A program made the position numbers and the translations under genes. Positions 17,548-26,060 of a stretch of DNA of 64,000 bases are shown here, piece after piece (position 1 is the stretch's first letter; every line of letters begins with the position of its first letter). The stretch covers positions 3,559,264 through 3,623,263 of the forward strand of contig NZ_FNTG01000002.1 in NCBI RefSeq assembly GCF_900104795.1, read 5' to 3'. A model generated the notes under the pieces. That model was not told the origin of the DNA, ran no database searches, and worked only from the letters and a program-made list of their open reading frames with translations. Origin of the DNA: Burkholderia sp. WP9. Lineage in GTDB: Bacteria > Pseudomonadota > Gammaproteobacteria > Burkholderiales > Burkholderiaceae.

Positions 17548-18531
17548 TTGACAGCTTTATCCGTACTTGACCTGATGATGATCGGCGAAGGCAAAGTGTT
17601 TGCCGATACCATCGCCGACGCCACGATGCTGGCCCGACATGTCGAATCATGCGGCTATCGACGCTATTGGATCGCCGAGCACCATGACCTCCCGGGCATC
17701 GCGTCGTCAGCGACGACGTTGCTGATTCAGCACCTCGCCGCAGCCACCAAGCGACTGCGGGTGGGGGCCGGCGGCATCATGCTGCCCAACCATTCGCCGC
17801 TGGTCGTGGCGGAGCACTTCGCCACCCTCGAGACGCTGTTCCCGAAACGTATCGATCTAGGTCTTGGGCGAGCCGCGGGATCAGCGGGGTCCGCGATCCA
17901 CGCGTTGCGGGGCGACGCCTCGGAACGGAATTTCGAGGCGGACATCGGCTTGCTCGAAGACTATCTGCGGGACAACGGCCGACAGCCCGTGCGCGGCATT
18001 CCCGGTGTTCACGACGTTCCGCTCTGGATGCTGGGGTCGAGCCCGCAGAGTGCGGATCTGGCAGCGAAGCGGGGCTTGCCGTATGTGTTTGCGTCGCATT
18101 TCGCGCCCCGCTTCCTGACAAATGCCGTGCGCCACTACCGTGAGCACTTCCGGCCGTCTGCGATGCTAAGCGAGCCGTATGTGATTGCCGGAATCAATGT
18201 GATTGCCGCTGAAAGCGAGGCCGAAGCGGCCTATCTGGCCAGCTCGCATTTCCACTGGGTGAATCGGCTTCACCAGGGCCGGCCGGGTCCATTGCCGCTT
18301 CCCGAAGAAGGCTATCTTCAAAGCCTGTCGGCCTCCGAGCAGCGCGGCCTGGCGCAGGCGATGGCGTGCACCGTCGTGGGCAACCGACGGCAGGTCGGCG
18401 ACGGCTTGCGCCAGTTTGTGGAGATGACCGGCGCGGACGAGTTGATCATCGATGCCCGCATTCACGATCCGTCAGCTCGTTGTCGTTCGTATCAGCTGGC
18501 TGCGGAATCGCTAGATGTGCGGGCCGCGTAG
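17548..18531 (+). CDS. LLM-class flavin-dependent oxidoreductase, last gene of the four-gene operon
   Basis: This 327-residue protein starts at a TTG at 17548 preceded by GGAG; the first residues TALSVLDLMMIGEGK match the usual SVLDL start of this subgroup. It has the characteristic HVESCGYRRYWIAEHHDLPGIASSATTLLIQHLAAATKRLRVGAGGIMLPNHSPLVVAEHFATLETLFPKRIDLGLGRA. That subgroup (alkanal monooxygenase-like, often annotated MsnO8 or YhbW) is different from the LLM protein at 14845, so the operon has two distinct flavin enzymes. The substrate is unknown. Confidence 0.9.
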   Translation: MTALSVLDLMMIGEGKVFADTIADATMLARHVESCGYRRYWIAEHHDLPGIASSATTLLIQHLAAATKRLRVGAGGIMLPNHSPLVVAEHFATLETLFPKRIDLGLGRAAGSAGSAIHALRGDASERNFEADIGLLEDYLRDNGRQPVRGIPGVHDVPLWMLGSSPQSADLAAKRGLPYVFASHFAPRFLTNAVRHYREHFRPSAMLSEPYVIAGINVIAAESEAEAAYLASSHFHWVNRLHQGRPGPLPLPEEGYLQSLSASEQRGLAQAMACTVVGNRRQVGDGLRQFVEMTGADELIIDARIHDPSARCRSYQLAAESLDVRAA

Positions 18532-18660
18532 ATGGCGTTGGCGCGCGCTGGTTCTCGACCATTAGTTGAGCCGATAATGAGCAGCTAGGGGTCAAGTCAT
18601 CGGTTGGCGGATTCGGTGCCGGCCGCCATCAATTCGGGGCACGCCGAAAATTGAAAAGTT

Positions 18661-18700
18661 GCCCCATTAGCCTACCCGGCCAGATGGGGCTTGCTCTTTC
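18661..18700. terminator. Bidirectional terminator between convergent genes
   Basis: GCCCCAT (18661-18667) pairs with ATGGGGC (18684-18690), 16-base loop. On the plus strand a T-rich tract follows (TTGCTCTTTCTTT), and on the minus strand the stem is followed by AACTTTTCAATTTT. It sits between the LLM operon end (18531) and the stop of the aldehyde dehydrogenase gene (18702). Confidence 0.6.
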
Positions 18701-18701
18701 T

Positions 18702-20153
18702 TTAGAACGGGTAGGATTGTGATGCTGGTTCGATCGTGATCCACTTGAGTTCGGTGAACTCGTCGATCACCGCACGACCGTCGAATCGGCCATAGCCACT
18801 CTTCTTCGTCCCGCCATAAGGTGCCTGAGCTTCGTTTTGCACGGTGGCGCCGTTGATGTGCACGCATCCAGCGTCGATCCGGCGAGCAACGTCCAGTGCG
18901 CGCGTTACGTCCCGGCCAAAGACAGCGGAAGATAATCCGTATTCGGTGTCGTTAGCCACCCGAATGGCATGCTCAACTCCCGACACGCGTACCACTGTGG
19001 TAATCGGCCCGAACGTCTCCTCGTCGTAGATCGACATGGACGGTTGAACGCGGTCAACAATGGTTGGATGCATGATTGCTGCTTCCGCAGGGCCGCCTGT
19101 CAGGACTTGCGCGCCCTTCGAAAGGGCATCTTCGAGGAGAGCGTTGATTCGCTTGCCCGACTCACTGGACACCAGTGGTCCTACCACGCAGGCCGCACTA
19201 CCGGATGGGTCGCCGACTGGAAGCTCTTTCGCACGCGCCGCGAACCGGGCGACGAATTCGTCGGCAATCTTCTCGTCAACAATGAAGCGCTCCGTCGACA
19301 TGCAAATCTGGCCTTGATATAGGAACGCGCCAAACGTTGCGGCGTTGACCGCGGCGTCGATATCCGCGTCGTCGAGCACGACGAATGGTGCTTTGCCGCC
19401 GAGTTCGAGTAGGCAACGTTTCAGATGTGTTGCCGACTTCTCAGCAATGATTCGACCTACGCGGGTCGATCCCGTGAAATTGACGCGCCTTACAGCCGGA
19501 TGAGCGATCAGTGCATCGGTGACTTGCGGCGAATCTTCAGGAGCACATGTCACAAAGTTCAGTACACCCGCCGGGAGCCCTGCTTCGTAAAGGCTTTCTG
19601 CCACTGCGAGATGTGTCGACGGACTTACCTCCGAAGCACGAAACACTACCGTATTGCCACAAGCTAGCGGATAGGCGATGGCACGCGCAGCGAGGAGCAC
19701 AGGACCGTTCCACGGAACAATGCTAAGCACCACACCCGCTGGCTGTCGCTCCGTGAAGGACAGGGTATTGGGTTTGTCAGTCGGAATAGTTTCGCCCTGA
19801 ATCTGCGTCGTAAGCGCTGCCGCCTCTCTGAAGAGCGCGGCCGAGCCCATGACGTTGAAGTCCGCCCAGAGACTTGACGCGCCGATTTCGCTCGCCATTC
19901 GCTGGCGCAGTTCTTCTCGCTTGCCTTCTAGAATGTCCGCGGCCTTTAGCAAAATACGACGGCGCTCGGTGGGCCCGACCCTGCACCAGGTGCGAAATGC
20001 CAGTTGCGCGAAATCCGCCGCGGCGACGGCGTCTGCGACCGACGCCGCGGCGCCTGTCGTCACAAGCTCGGTGGTGACCGGGCTATAACGATGAAAGATC
20101 TTGCCGCCCTGTGCGTCCCTCGCCTCGTTGTCTATGATGAGTTGCGTTTTCAA
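18702..20153 (-). CDS. nahF: Salicylaldehyde dehydrogenase (NahF/NagF-like)
   Basis: This 483-residue NAD-dependent aldehyde dehydrogenase has the same length as NahF and shares its distinctive stretches: QGETIPTDKPNTLSFTERQP, SIVPWNGPVLLAARAIAYPLACGNTVVF, INFTGSTRVG-type VNFTGSTRVGRIIAEKSATHLKRCLLELGGK, and the C-terminus NEAQAPYGGTKKSGYGRFDGRAVIDEFTELKWITIEP. The catalytic cysteine is in QGQICMSTE and the glutamate in LLELGG. It oxidises salicylaldehyde to salicylate. It lies 32 bp downstream of the aryl-alcohol dehydrogenase, forming a two-gene unit that feeds the adjacent salicylate 5-hydroxylase operon. Confidence 0.9.
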   Translation of the reverse strand: MKTQLIIDNEARDAQGGKIFHRYSPVTTELVTTGAAASVADAVAAADFAQLAFRTWCRVGPTERRRILLKAADILEGKREELRQRMASEIGASSLWADFNVMGSAALFREAAALTTQIQGETIPTDKPNTLSFTERQPAGVVLSIVPWNGPVLLAARAIAYPLACGNTVVFRASEVSPSTHLAVAESLYEAGLPAGVLNFVTCAPEDSPQVTDALIAHPAVRRVNFTGSTRVGRIIAEKSATHLKRCLLELGGKAPFVVLDDADIDAAVNAATFGAFLYQGQICMSTERFIVDEKIADEFVARFAARAKELPVGDPSGSAACVVGPLVSSESGKRINALLEDALSKGAQVLTGGPAEAAIMHPTIVDRVQPSMSIYDEETFGPITTVVRVSGVEHAIRVANDTEYGLSSAVFGRDVTRALDVARRIDAGCVHINGATVQNEAQAPYGGTKKSGYGRFDGRAVIDEFTELKWITIEPASQSYPF

Positions 20154-20185
20154 TACAAGACTCCTGGAATGGATTTAAGCGATGC

Positions 20186-21301
20186 TCAAGCTTCATCGAA
20201 CGTGAGTACAGGCTTGATGGTCACGCCGCTCTCACTGTCCGCCATCGCTTCGTTAATCTGATCGAATCGATAGTGCTTGATAAGTCGGTCGAACGGAAAA
20301 CGACCTTGGCGATAAAACTCGATGAGCGTGGGAATGAAGCGATGAGGTAGTGCGTCGCCTTGGACAATCCCCATGATGCGGCGACTTGGAATCATCACAT
20401 CGTTGATATTGAGCGAAACCTCAGTACCAATCTTTGTGGCACCCACAATGCCGCATGTACCGAAGATGGCGAGGCTGTCGACTGCTTGGCGCAGGACTTG
20501 GGAGCGGCCGCTGCATTCCAGCGTAAAGTTCGCGCCACCTCCGGTAATTTTGCGGACCTCTTCGACCGGATTGACTGTCTGGGGATTGACGATGTGTGTG
20601 GCACCGAGTTCAAGCGCGAGTTGGAGTCGGTTGTCGGCAATGTCGGCTGCAATGATCGTAGTGGCGCCGGCGATGCGCGCAGCCATGATTGCGGCGAGAC
20701 CAACTGCCCCGGCCCCGAATGCGACGAAGCTCGATCCTGGGGCAACCTTCAGCGAGTTCAGCACTGCACCCGCGCCGGTCTGGATGCCACAACCGAGTGG
20801 CGCCAGAAGTTCAAGGGGAATGTCTTTGGGTACCTTCACTACGTTTCGAGCATTAGCAAGCGCGTACGTAGAAAAAGATGATTGACCGAAGAAATGTCCG
20901 TGTACTGGGTGGCCTGCGCAATCGCACAGTCCGCTCGTGCCGTCTTCGCGCGCACCGCCGAAGTTAAGCGGGGCCATGTTTTCGCAATAAGCCGGATGTC
21001 CTGACAGGCGAGTATCACAATGCCCGCACGACATAAACGTTAGAACGACGTGGTCACCGGGCGTGACGTTGGATACCTCGCTGCCGACTGCGTGAACGAT
21101 GCCGGCGCCTTCATGGCCGAGTACAAGCGGGAGCGGCGAGGTGAAGAGTTGGTCGCGAACCACCATGTCGGTATGGCAGACCCCTGTCGCAACCATCTTG
21201 ATTACGACTTCGTGAGGCTGCGGGTCGCCAAGCGTAAGGCTCTCAAGTATGAGATTGCTTCCCGCCTCGCGAACGACCGCGGCCCTAATTGATTGGCTCA
21301 T
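20186..21301 (-). CDS. NAD-dependent aryl-alcohol dehydrogenase (benzyl/2-hydroxybenzyl alcohol), zinc type
   Basis: This 371-residue class-I-like zinc dehydrogenase resembles benzyl alcohol dehydrogenases (XylB/AreB type): GVCHTDMVVRDQ (Cys42), [12 protein letters not shown] (His63), LAPLGCGIQTGAGAVLN, and FGAGAVGLAAIMAARIAGA. The structural-zinc loop reads CGHCDTRLSGHPAYC: three cysteines (92, 95, 106) are present but Arg98 replaces the third of four, by a single-base change (CGC for TGC at 21008-21010). Its place before the salicylaldehyde dehydrogenase suggests 2-hydroxybenzyl alcohol as substrate, by inference. Stability of the protein may be affected by the missing cysteine. Confidence 0.88.
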   Translation of the reverse strand: MSQSIRAAVVREAGSNLILESLTLGDPQPHEVVIKMVATGVCHTDMVVRDQLFTSPLPLVLGHEGAGIVHAVGSEVSNVTPGDHVVLTFMSCGHCDTRLSGHPAYCENMAPLNFGGAREDGTSGLCDCAGHPVHGHFFGQSSFSTYALANARNVVKVPKDIPLELLAPLGCGIQTGAGAVLNSLKVAPGSSFVAFGAGAVGLAAIMAARIAGATTIIAADIADNRLQLALELGATHIVNPQTVNPVEEVRKITGGGANFTLECSGRSQVLRQAVDSLAIFGTCGIVGATKIGTEVSLNINDVMIPSRRIMGIVQGDALPHRFIPTLIEFYRQGRFPFDRLIKHYRFDQINEAMADSESGVTIKPVLTFDEA

Positions 21302-21802
21302 GAGCGTCTCCTGGATTGTTGTACTTAATGAGGTGTGCCCACTGGCGTGCGTTGCAACGGAATGCTTCCGTCAGACTCTGCAGCGGTACAGCACCCCATG
21401 TTTGCAACCATGAGATCTGCCCGCAGGTGAGAAGTGGACGTACGCCCATGGACGTTCCAGTCGCCTGCGTTTTCCGCGGTCACGCTTTAAAAGCGACGCG
21501 GGATAACGCAGAACTAACCGTGTTGATGATGAATCAGACCACGGATGCCGCCAATGTCGCTTTGTTAATTTGCTAAATTCACGCGGTGAATATTAGCCAT
21601 GCAACCCTGCCAGACTTTGCAAATTCAGAGTTCCTGTTTTTTAAGTCTTGCAAGGCAGGAAAAGCTTTTTCTCACGATAAAGTGCTTGGCGTGGACGTAC
21701 CGATCGGAAAGTACGCTGCCAGCTTTGCTGGACTCATGACAGAATGAGCGAGCCCTCGCCAGATCGGCACGGTTCTGCCCGTCTTGTTGCGAGGGAATTC
21801 GC
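21302..21802. other. 501-bp intergenic region between aryl-alcohol dehydrogenase and nagR
   Basis: No convincing coding frame was found. The region should contain the promoter for the minus-strand alcohol/aldehyde dehydrogenase pair and the end of the nagR transcript. It includes the T-N11-A palindrome described at 21577-21591. Confidence 0.5.
21577..21591. promoter_or_regulatory. 15-bp palindrome with a LysR-box core
   Basis: ATTCACGCGGTGAAT is a perfect palindrome around a GCG centre, contains T-N11-A, and resembles the ATTCA...TGAT layout of NahR sites. It lies about 285 bp upstream of the alcohol dehydrogenase start at 21301. Use by NagR is inferred only. Confidence 0.4.
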
Positions 21803-22705
21803 TCAGATTGAAAACTCTTCAACCATGAGTTGCCGAAGCCATTGATTGCTCGGTTCCCGATGATTGCGAGCATGCCACAGCACGTTAATGGAAATATCTG
21901 GAATCTTCACGGGGCAGGGGGCGGATTCAAGACCGAATGGAGCAAGCGTTCTCGTTGCATAGGCTTCCGGGACGACGGCGATCAGATCCGTCGTCTGGAG
22001 GATGTGTCCTACAGCTACAAAATGCGGAACTCTCAGGCGGAGATTGCGCGTCACGCCAGCACGCTGAATGGCAGAGTCGACCATTCCATGTCCGGTGCCT
22101 TCTGCAACAATGGAGACATGCTCCGCTTCCCAGAATGCGTCTGGTGTCATGCCCGTCTTCGCCAGCGGATGCCCTTTGCGAAAAATACAAACATATCTTT
22201 GCTTGAAAAGGCGCCGTTGGAAGAAACCGGTTTTGAGGTCGGGTAGAAATCCGATCGCGAGGTCTACGCGCCCTGTCTCCATTTCCTGGCTCAACGTGTC
22301 GGCGTGATTGCGTACCGTGCTGACGGAGACGCCAGGGGCGACCTGGGCGAGCCTCTTCATGAGGGCAGGAAGAAAATAGATCTCGCCGATATCGGTCATC
22401 GCCAGGGTAAATGCACGCGTGCTCGTGGTCGGGTCAAAGTTTGATTTCGCGTTAAGTGTGTTGTAAATCGCACCCAGCGCGAATCCGATCGGCTCAGCAA
22501 GTGTCTCCGCGAGCGGTGTCGGAATCATCCCTTTTGATGTTCTGAGGAATAGCTCATCCCCCAGGAGTTTCCTCAACCGGTTCAGCGCGTTGCTGATGGC
22601 CGGCTGAGAGATGCCCAAGGTGTTGGCGACTGCGGAGACGCGGCGCTGTCGCAGTAACTCGTTAAACACGACGAGCAGATTGAGATCGATATCCTGAAGT
22701 TCCAT
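21803..22705 (-). CDS. nagR: NahR/NagR-type LysR activator of salicylate catabolism
   Basis: The protein is 300 residues from MELQDIDLNLLVVFNELLRQRRVS at 22705, the same start and length as NahR; an upstream in-frame start at 22735 is less likely. It shares NahR landmarks along its length: ISQPAISNALNRLRKLLGDELFLRTSKGMIPTPLAETLAEP, FTLAMTDIGEIYFLPALM, GRVDLAIGFLPDLKTGFFQRRLFKQRYVCI, EGTGHGMVDSAIQRAGV, VPHFVAVGHILQTTDLIAVVP, and C-terminal NVLWHARNHREPSNQWLRQLM. NahR activates transcription with salicylate as inducer. The gene is divergent from nagAa with 128 bp between. Confidence 0.92.
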   Translation of the reverse strand: MELQDIDLNLLVVFNELLRQRRVSAVANTLGISQPAISNALNRLRKLLGDELFLRTSKGMIPTPLAETLAEPIGFALGAIYNTLNAKSNFDPTTSTRAFTLAMTDIGEIYFLPALMKRLAQVAPGVSVSTVRNHADTLSQEMETGRVDLAIGFLPDLKTGFFQRRLFKQRYVCIFRKGHPLAKTGMTPDAFWEAEHVSIVAEGTGHGMVDSAIQRAGVTRNLRLRVPHFVAVGHILQTTDLIAVVPEAYATRTLAPFGLESAPCPVKIPDISINVLWHARNHREPSNQWLRQLMVEEFSI

Positions 22706-22730
22706 CCGAAAACCCTCCCTGGACACCATT

Positions 22731-22745
22731 ATCACTGCCAGTGAT
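22731..22745. promoter_or_regulatory. Perfect palindrome in the nagR-nagAa intergenic region
   Basis: ATCACTGCCAGTGAT is a perfect inverted repeat (7-bp arms, one central base) 25 bp upstream of the nagR start and 88 bp upstream of the nagAa start. The position fits a binding site for the divergent LysR regulator acting on both promoters. Confidence 0.55.
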
Positions 22746-22833
22746 GTGGGTTATCAAGGAGTTTCTATTTATCAATATCCCGTCCGGCGGCATCATTGAG
22801 GCATCAATCGACCAGCCCGGAGACACTGGCGCT

Positions 22834-23820
22834 ATGGAAGTATCAATTCTGCCTTTACACCGCGTCCTTGACGTGCGAGCAGGGGAAAACCTGCTGGAAG
22901 TGTTTCGTGAACATCAAATTCCGATCTCCTATAGCTGCATGGCTGGCCGCTGTGGTACGTGCCGCTGCCGTGTAACGTCCGGTCGCGTGCTCGTAACAGG
23001 CAGCGGTGAGTCGAACGCGCCTATGAGGACAGGCGAGACGGTACTTGCGTGCCAGACCACGCTCGTCGAGGACTGCGCAATCGAGATTCCAGAAGTGGAT
23101 GAAGTTGTCGTTCATCCTGCAAAGATCCTCAAGTCGACTGTGCTCTCCATAGAAGACTTGACGCACGATATCAAGCGTTTGCGACTGGGACTGGCGAAGC
23201 CCCTCGAATATTCACCGGGTCAATATGCGAATCTGCAGTTTTCTCCACAGCATATACGTCCCTATTCGATGGCGGCGACGCAGAACGATGAGGAGGTCGA
23301 GTTTCATATCCGACTCGTTCCTGGTGGCCGCGTCACGTCGTACATCGCCAACGAACTGAAAGTTGGCGATTCGGTACGAGTGAGTGGGCCACTCGGCACT
23401 GCGTATCTGCGCCGCAAAAACTCTGCTCCTGTCGTTTGCATCGCTGGCGGCACCGGCCTTGCGCCAATCCTCTCGATCCTCCGGGGTATGGCGGAGGCGC
23501 GCATGGCTAACCCTGTGCACGTGTATTTCGGTGTTCGGTCGAGCATCGACGTGTACGGCGAACCGTGGTTGGTGGAGTTGCAGAGTCGTCTTCCCAAATT
23601 GAAGTTTCATATCGTAGTGGCGTCGGGTCATGACGTTGAGGGCTGCCGCAGTGGCCTGGTTACTCAAGCCGTGAGCGACGACTGGAGTGATATGCGTGGC
23701 TGGAGCGCCTACATTGCCGGCGCACCGGTGATGGTCGATGCGGCGTCGATATTACTCAGGCAGAAGGGAGTAGAACCTGGACGCATCTACGCCGACGCCT
23801 TTTATTCGAGTGGTGTTTGA
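22834..23820 (+). CDS. nagAa: Ferredoxin reductase component of salicylate 5-hydroxylase
   Basis: The protein is 328 residues from MEVSILPLHRVLDVRAGENL at 22834, the NagAa length; the reading frame is open further upstream but that part has no homology. It has a plant-type [2Fe-2S] domain (Cys35, Cys40, Cys43 in CMAGRCGTC, Cys73 in LACQ), then an FAD domain (RPYSMAATQN) and an NAD domain (GGTGLAPILSILRG). It passes electrons from NAD(P)H to the ferredoxin NagAb. First gene of the plus-strand operon, 42 bp before nagG. Confidence 0.93.
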   Translation: MEVSILPLHRVLDVRAGENLLEVFREHQIPISYSCMAGRCGTCRCRVTSGRVLVTGSGESNAPMRTGETVLACQTTLVEDCAIEIPEVDEVVVHPAKILKSTVLSIEDLTHDIKRLRLGLAKPLEYSPGQYANLQFSPQHIRPYSMAATQNDEEVEFHIRLVPGGRVTSYIANELKVGDSVRVSGPLGTAYLRRKNSAPVVCIAGGTGLAPILSILRGMAEARMANPVHVYFGVRSSIDVYGEPWLVELQSRLPKLKFHIVVASGHDVEGCRSGLVTQAVSDDWSDMRGWSAYIAGAPVMVDAASILLRQKGVEPGRIYADAFYSSGV

Positions 23821-23862
23821 ACGCTTGGCAACACCATAAAAATCCAACTTTAGGAGACAGGC

Positions 23863-25119
23863 ATGAACGAGGCTCCCGTTGTATTCAAGAAGTCCGAATG
23901 GAAAGGTGACGGCTCGAGTCGCATCCCGTTCTGGGCATACACGGACGATGACGTCTATCGCCGAGAACTCGAGCGTTTCTTTTATCACGGCCACTGGTGT
24001 TACGTGGCACTAGAGGCGGAGATTCCAAACGCCGGCGATTTCAAGCGAACGGTCATCGGAGAGCGATCCGTTATCGTGAGTCGGGCTGCCGATGGTGAAA
24101 TCTACGCGGTAGAGAATGTCTGTGCGCACCGCGGTGTTCGCTTCTGTCGGGAGAAGTCCGGCAACCGGAAGGATTTCACCTGCCCGTATCACCAGTGGAA
24201 TTACGACCTCAAAGGGAACCTCGTCGGAGTTCCCTTTCGACGAGGCGTCAAACTTGACGGCAAGGTCAACGGTGGCATGCCGTCAGACTTCGATCCGAAA
24301 GAGCATGGTCTTACCAAGTTGAAGGTCGCAGTACGACATGGCGTAGTTTTCGCGTCATTCGATCATGACGTTAGCTCGCTTGAAGAGTACCTGGGTCCGA
24401 CAATTCTTCGCTATTTCGATCGGGTTTTCGACGGCCGAAAACTGACCATTTTGGGCTACAACCGTCAACGCATTCCCGGAAACTGGAAGTTGATGCAAGA
24501 AAACATCAAGGACCCGTACCACCCTGGGTTGTTGCATACGTGGTTTGTTACGTTCGGTCTGTGGCGAGCGGATAACAAGTCGGAATTAAAGATGGATGAA
24601 CAATTCCGCCATGCCGCCATGATTTCAACGCGTGGAGCCGCTGGGAAGAGCGAAGTCACATCTGGCGTCTCCAGCTTCAAGGAACAGATGAACCTCAGCG
24701 ATGACAGGATCCTCGACATTGTCAAGGAAGATTGGTGGGGTGAACCGACTGCGGTGATGATGACGCTGTTTCCGAGCGTGATCATTCAACAGCAGGTCAA
24801 TTCTGTCTCGACGCGACACATTCAGCCGAATGGGCACGGGTCGTTCGACTTCGTATGGACGCATTTCGGGTTTGAGGGTGACAGCGAAGAGATGACACGC
24901 CGTCGGCTTCGCCAGGCCAACCTCTTTGGCCCCGCGGGTTTTGTTTCCGCAGACGATGGCGAAGTGATCGAATTTTCGCAGGAAGGCTTCGAGCAGAAAC
25001 CATTCCATCGAACGATTGCGGAGTTAGGTGGCCGCGAAGTTGGGGATTCCGATCACATGGTGACCGAGACACTCATTCGTGGGATGTACGACTACTGGCG
25101 TCGCGTCATGGAGGCCTGA
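23863..25119 (+). CDS. nagG: Salicylate 5-hydroxylase large (oxygenase alpha) subunit
   Basis: This 418-residue Rieske oxygenase alpha subunit has Rieske ligands Cys87, His89, Cys107 and His110 (CAHRG...CPYHQ). The mononuclear iron site lies in ENIKDPYHPGLLH (Asp217 bridging, His220, His225). It matches NagG of Ralstonia in the N-terminal SRIPFWAYTDDDVYRRELER, GNLVGVPFRRGVK, EHGLTKL, LGYNRQRIPGNWKLMQENIKDPYH and C-terminal DEMTRRRLRQANLFGPAGFVS. With NagH, NagAb and NagAa it converts salicylate to gentisate. One base separates its stop from nagH. Confidence 0.95.
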   Translation: MNEAPVVFKKSEWKGDGSSRIPFWAYTDDDVYRRELERFFYHGHWCYVALEAEIPNAGDFKRTVIGERSVIVSRAADGEIYAVENVCAHRGVRFCREKSGNRKDFTCPYHQWNYDLKGNLVGVPFRRGVKLDGKVNGGMPSDFDPKEHGLTKLKVAVRHGVVFASFDHDVSSLEEYLGPTILRYFDRVFDGRKLTILGYNRQRIPGNWKLMQENIKDPYHPGLLHTWFVTFGLWRADNKSELKMDEQFRHAAMISTRGAAGKSEVTSGVSSFKEQMNLSDDRILDIVKEDWWGEPTAVMMTLFPSVIIQQQVNSVSTRHIQPNGHGSFDFVWTHFGFEGDSEEMTRRRLRQANLFGPAGFVSADDGEVIEFSQEGFEQKPFHRTIAELGGREVGDSDHMVTETLIRGMYDYWRRVMEA

Positions 25120-25120
25120 G

Positions 25121-25594
25121 ATGCTTGATTTCAATACATATCAACAGTTGCTCGCGCTTTACTCCGACTACGTCGCTGCCGTCGACAACAACGAATGGGA
25201 AAAATGGGCGGAGTTCTTTACGGAAGAGTGCGTGTACAAAGTGCAGCCGCGCGAAAACTACGACAGCGGCTATCCGCTCGCGACACTCTCTTTCGAAAGC
25301 CGCGGCATGTTGAAGGATCGCATCTATGGCATGACGGAAACCATCTTTCACGATCCGTATTATCAGCGCCATGTCGTCGGCGCACCTAGGGTTCTTCTGG
25401 TCGATGCCGAACGTATCCGGTCCGAAGCAAACTATGCCGTGTTTCGAACGAAACCCGACGAGATCTCCACCGTTTATAACGTCGGGCGGTATATCGACAC
25501 CATTCGTCGCACGGAAGACGGTCTGAAATTCGAATCGCGCGTTTGCGTATTCGATAGCGAGATGATCGCCAACTCGTTGATTTATCCGATTTGA
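25121..25594 (+). CDS. nagH: Salicylate 5-hydroxylase small (beta) subunit
   Basis: The protein is 157 residues from MLDFNTYQQLLALYSDYVAAVDNNEWEKWAEFF at 25121, overlapping no other start. It has the SnoaL/NTF2-like cone fold of ring-hydroxylating oxygenase beta subunits, with CVYKVQPRENYDSGYPLATLSFESRGMLKDRIYGMTETIFHDPYYQRHVVG. The motif DPYYQRH is typical of NagH-like subunits. It supports assembly of the alpha3beta3 oxygenase. The gene sits directly between nagG and nagAb. Confidence 0.93.
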   Translation: MLDFNTYQQLLALYSDYVAAVDNNEWEKWAEFFTEECVYKVQPRENYDSGYPLATLSFESRGMLKDRIYGMTETIFHDPYYQRHVVGAPRVLLVDAERIRSEANYAVFRTKPDEISTVYNVGRYIDTIRRTEDGLKFESRVCVFDSEMIANSLIYPI

Positions 25595-25602
25595 GGTTTG
25601 AC

Positions 25603-25914
25603 ATGGCACAACAATGGACCAAGGTCATTGAACTAGTCGCGGTGCCGAACGACGACGTTGTCGCGGTACAAGCCAATGGTAAGGAGTTGGCGATCTACGG
25701 CGTAGACGGAGCCGTGTTTGCAACAGACAACATCTGTACGCACGGACACGCCCGGCTATGTGATGGCTTTCTGGAGGGGCACGAAATCGAGTGTCCGCTG
25801 CATCAAGGTCGCTTCGACATACGGAATGGCAAAGCGATGTGTGAGCCACTGACCGAGGACATCAACGTATATCCGGTAAAGATTGAGGATGGCAGCGTCT
25901 TCGTCGAAATCTAG
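25603..25914 (+). CDS. nagAb: Rieske-type ferredoxin of salicylate 5-hydroxylase
   Basis: The protein is 103 residues from the ATG at 25603; a TTG at 25591 is an alternative. It has the Rieske ligands Cys45, His47, Cys64 and His67 (CTHGHARL and CPLHQGRFD) and the compact size of naphthalene/biphenyl-type ferredoxins. It carries electrons from NagAa to NagG. The gene is eight bases after the nagH stop, and a gap of 146 bp follows before nagI. Confidence 0.94.
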   Translation: MAQQWTKVIELVAVPNDDVVAVQANGKELAIYGVDGAVFATDNICTHGHARLCDGFLEGHEIECPLHQGRFDIRNGKAMCEPLTEDINVYPVKIEDGSVFVEI

Positions 25915-26060
25915 TCGGCTGCGAGCCAACTGTATGGCAGACGTGACCGTAACTTCCGGTCTGGCGGTTTCTCAACGCAAGGCGTCGACGTTTCCCTGAC
26001 GGCGATGCGCCAATCTCCGGCACAGCAAAGGCGCTGCCGGTTCAATCAAAGGAGGAGAGT

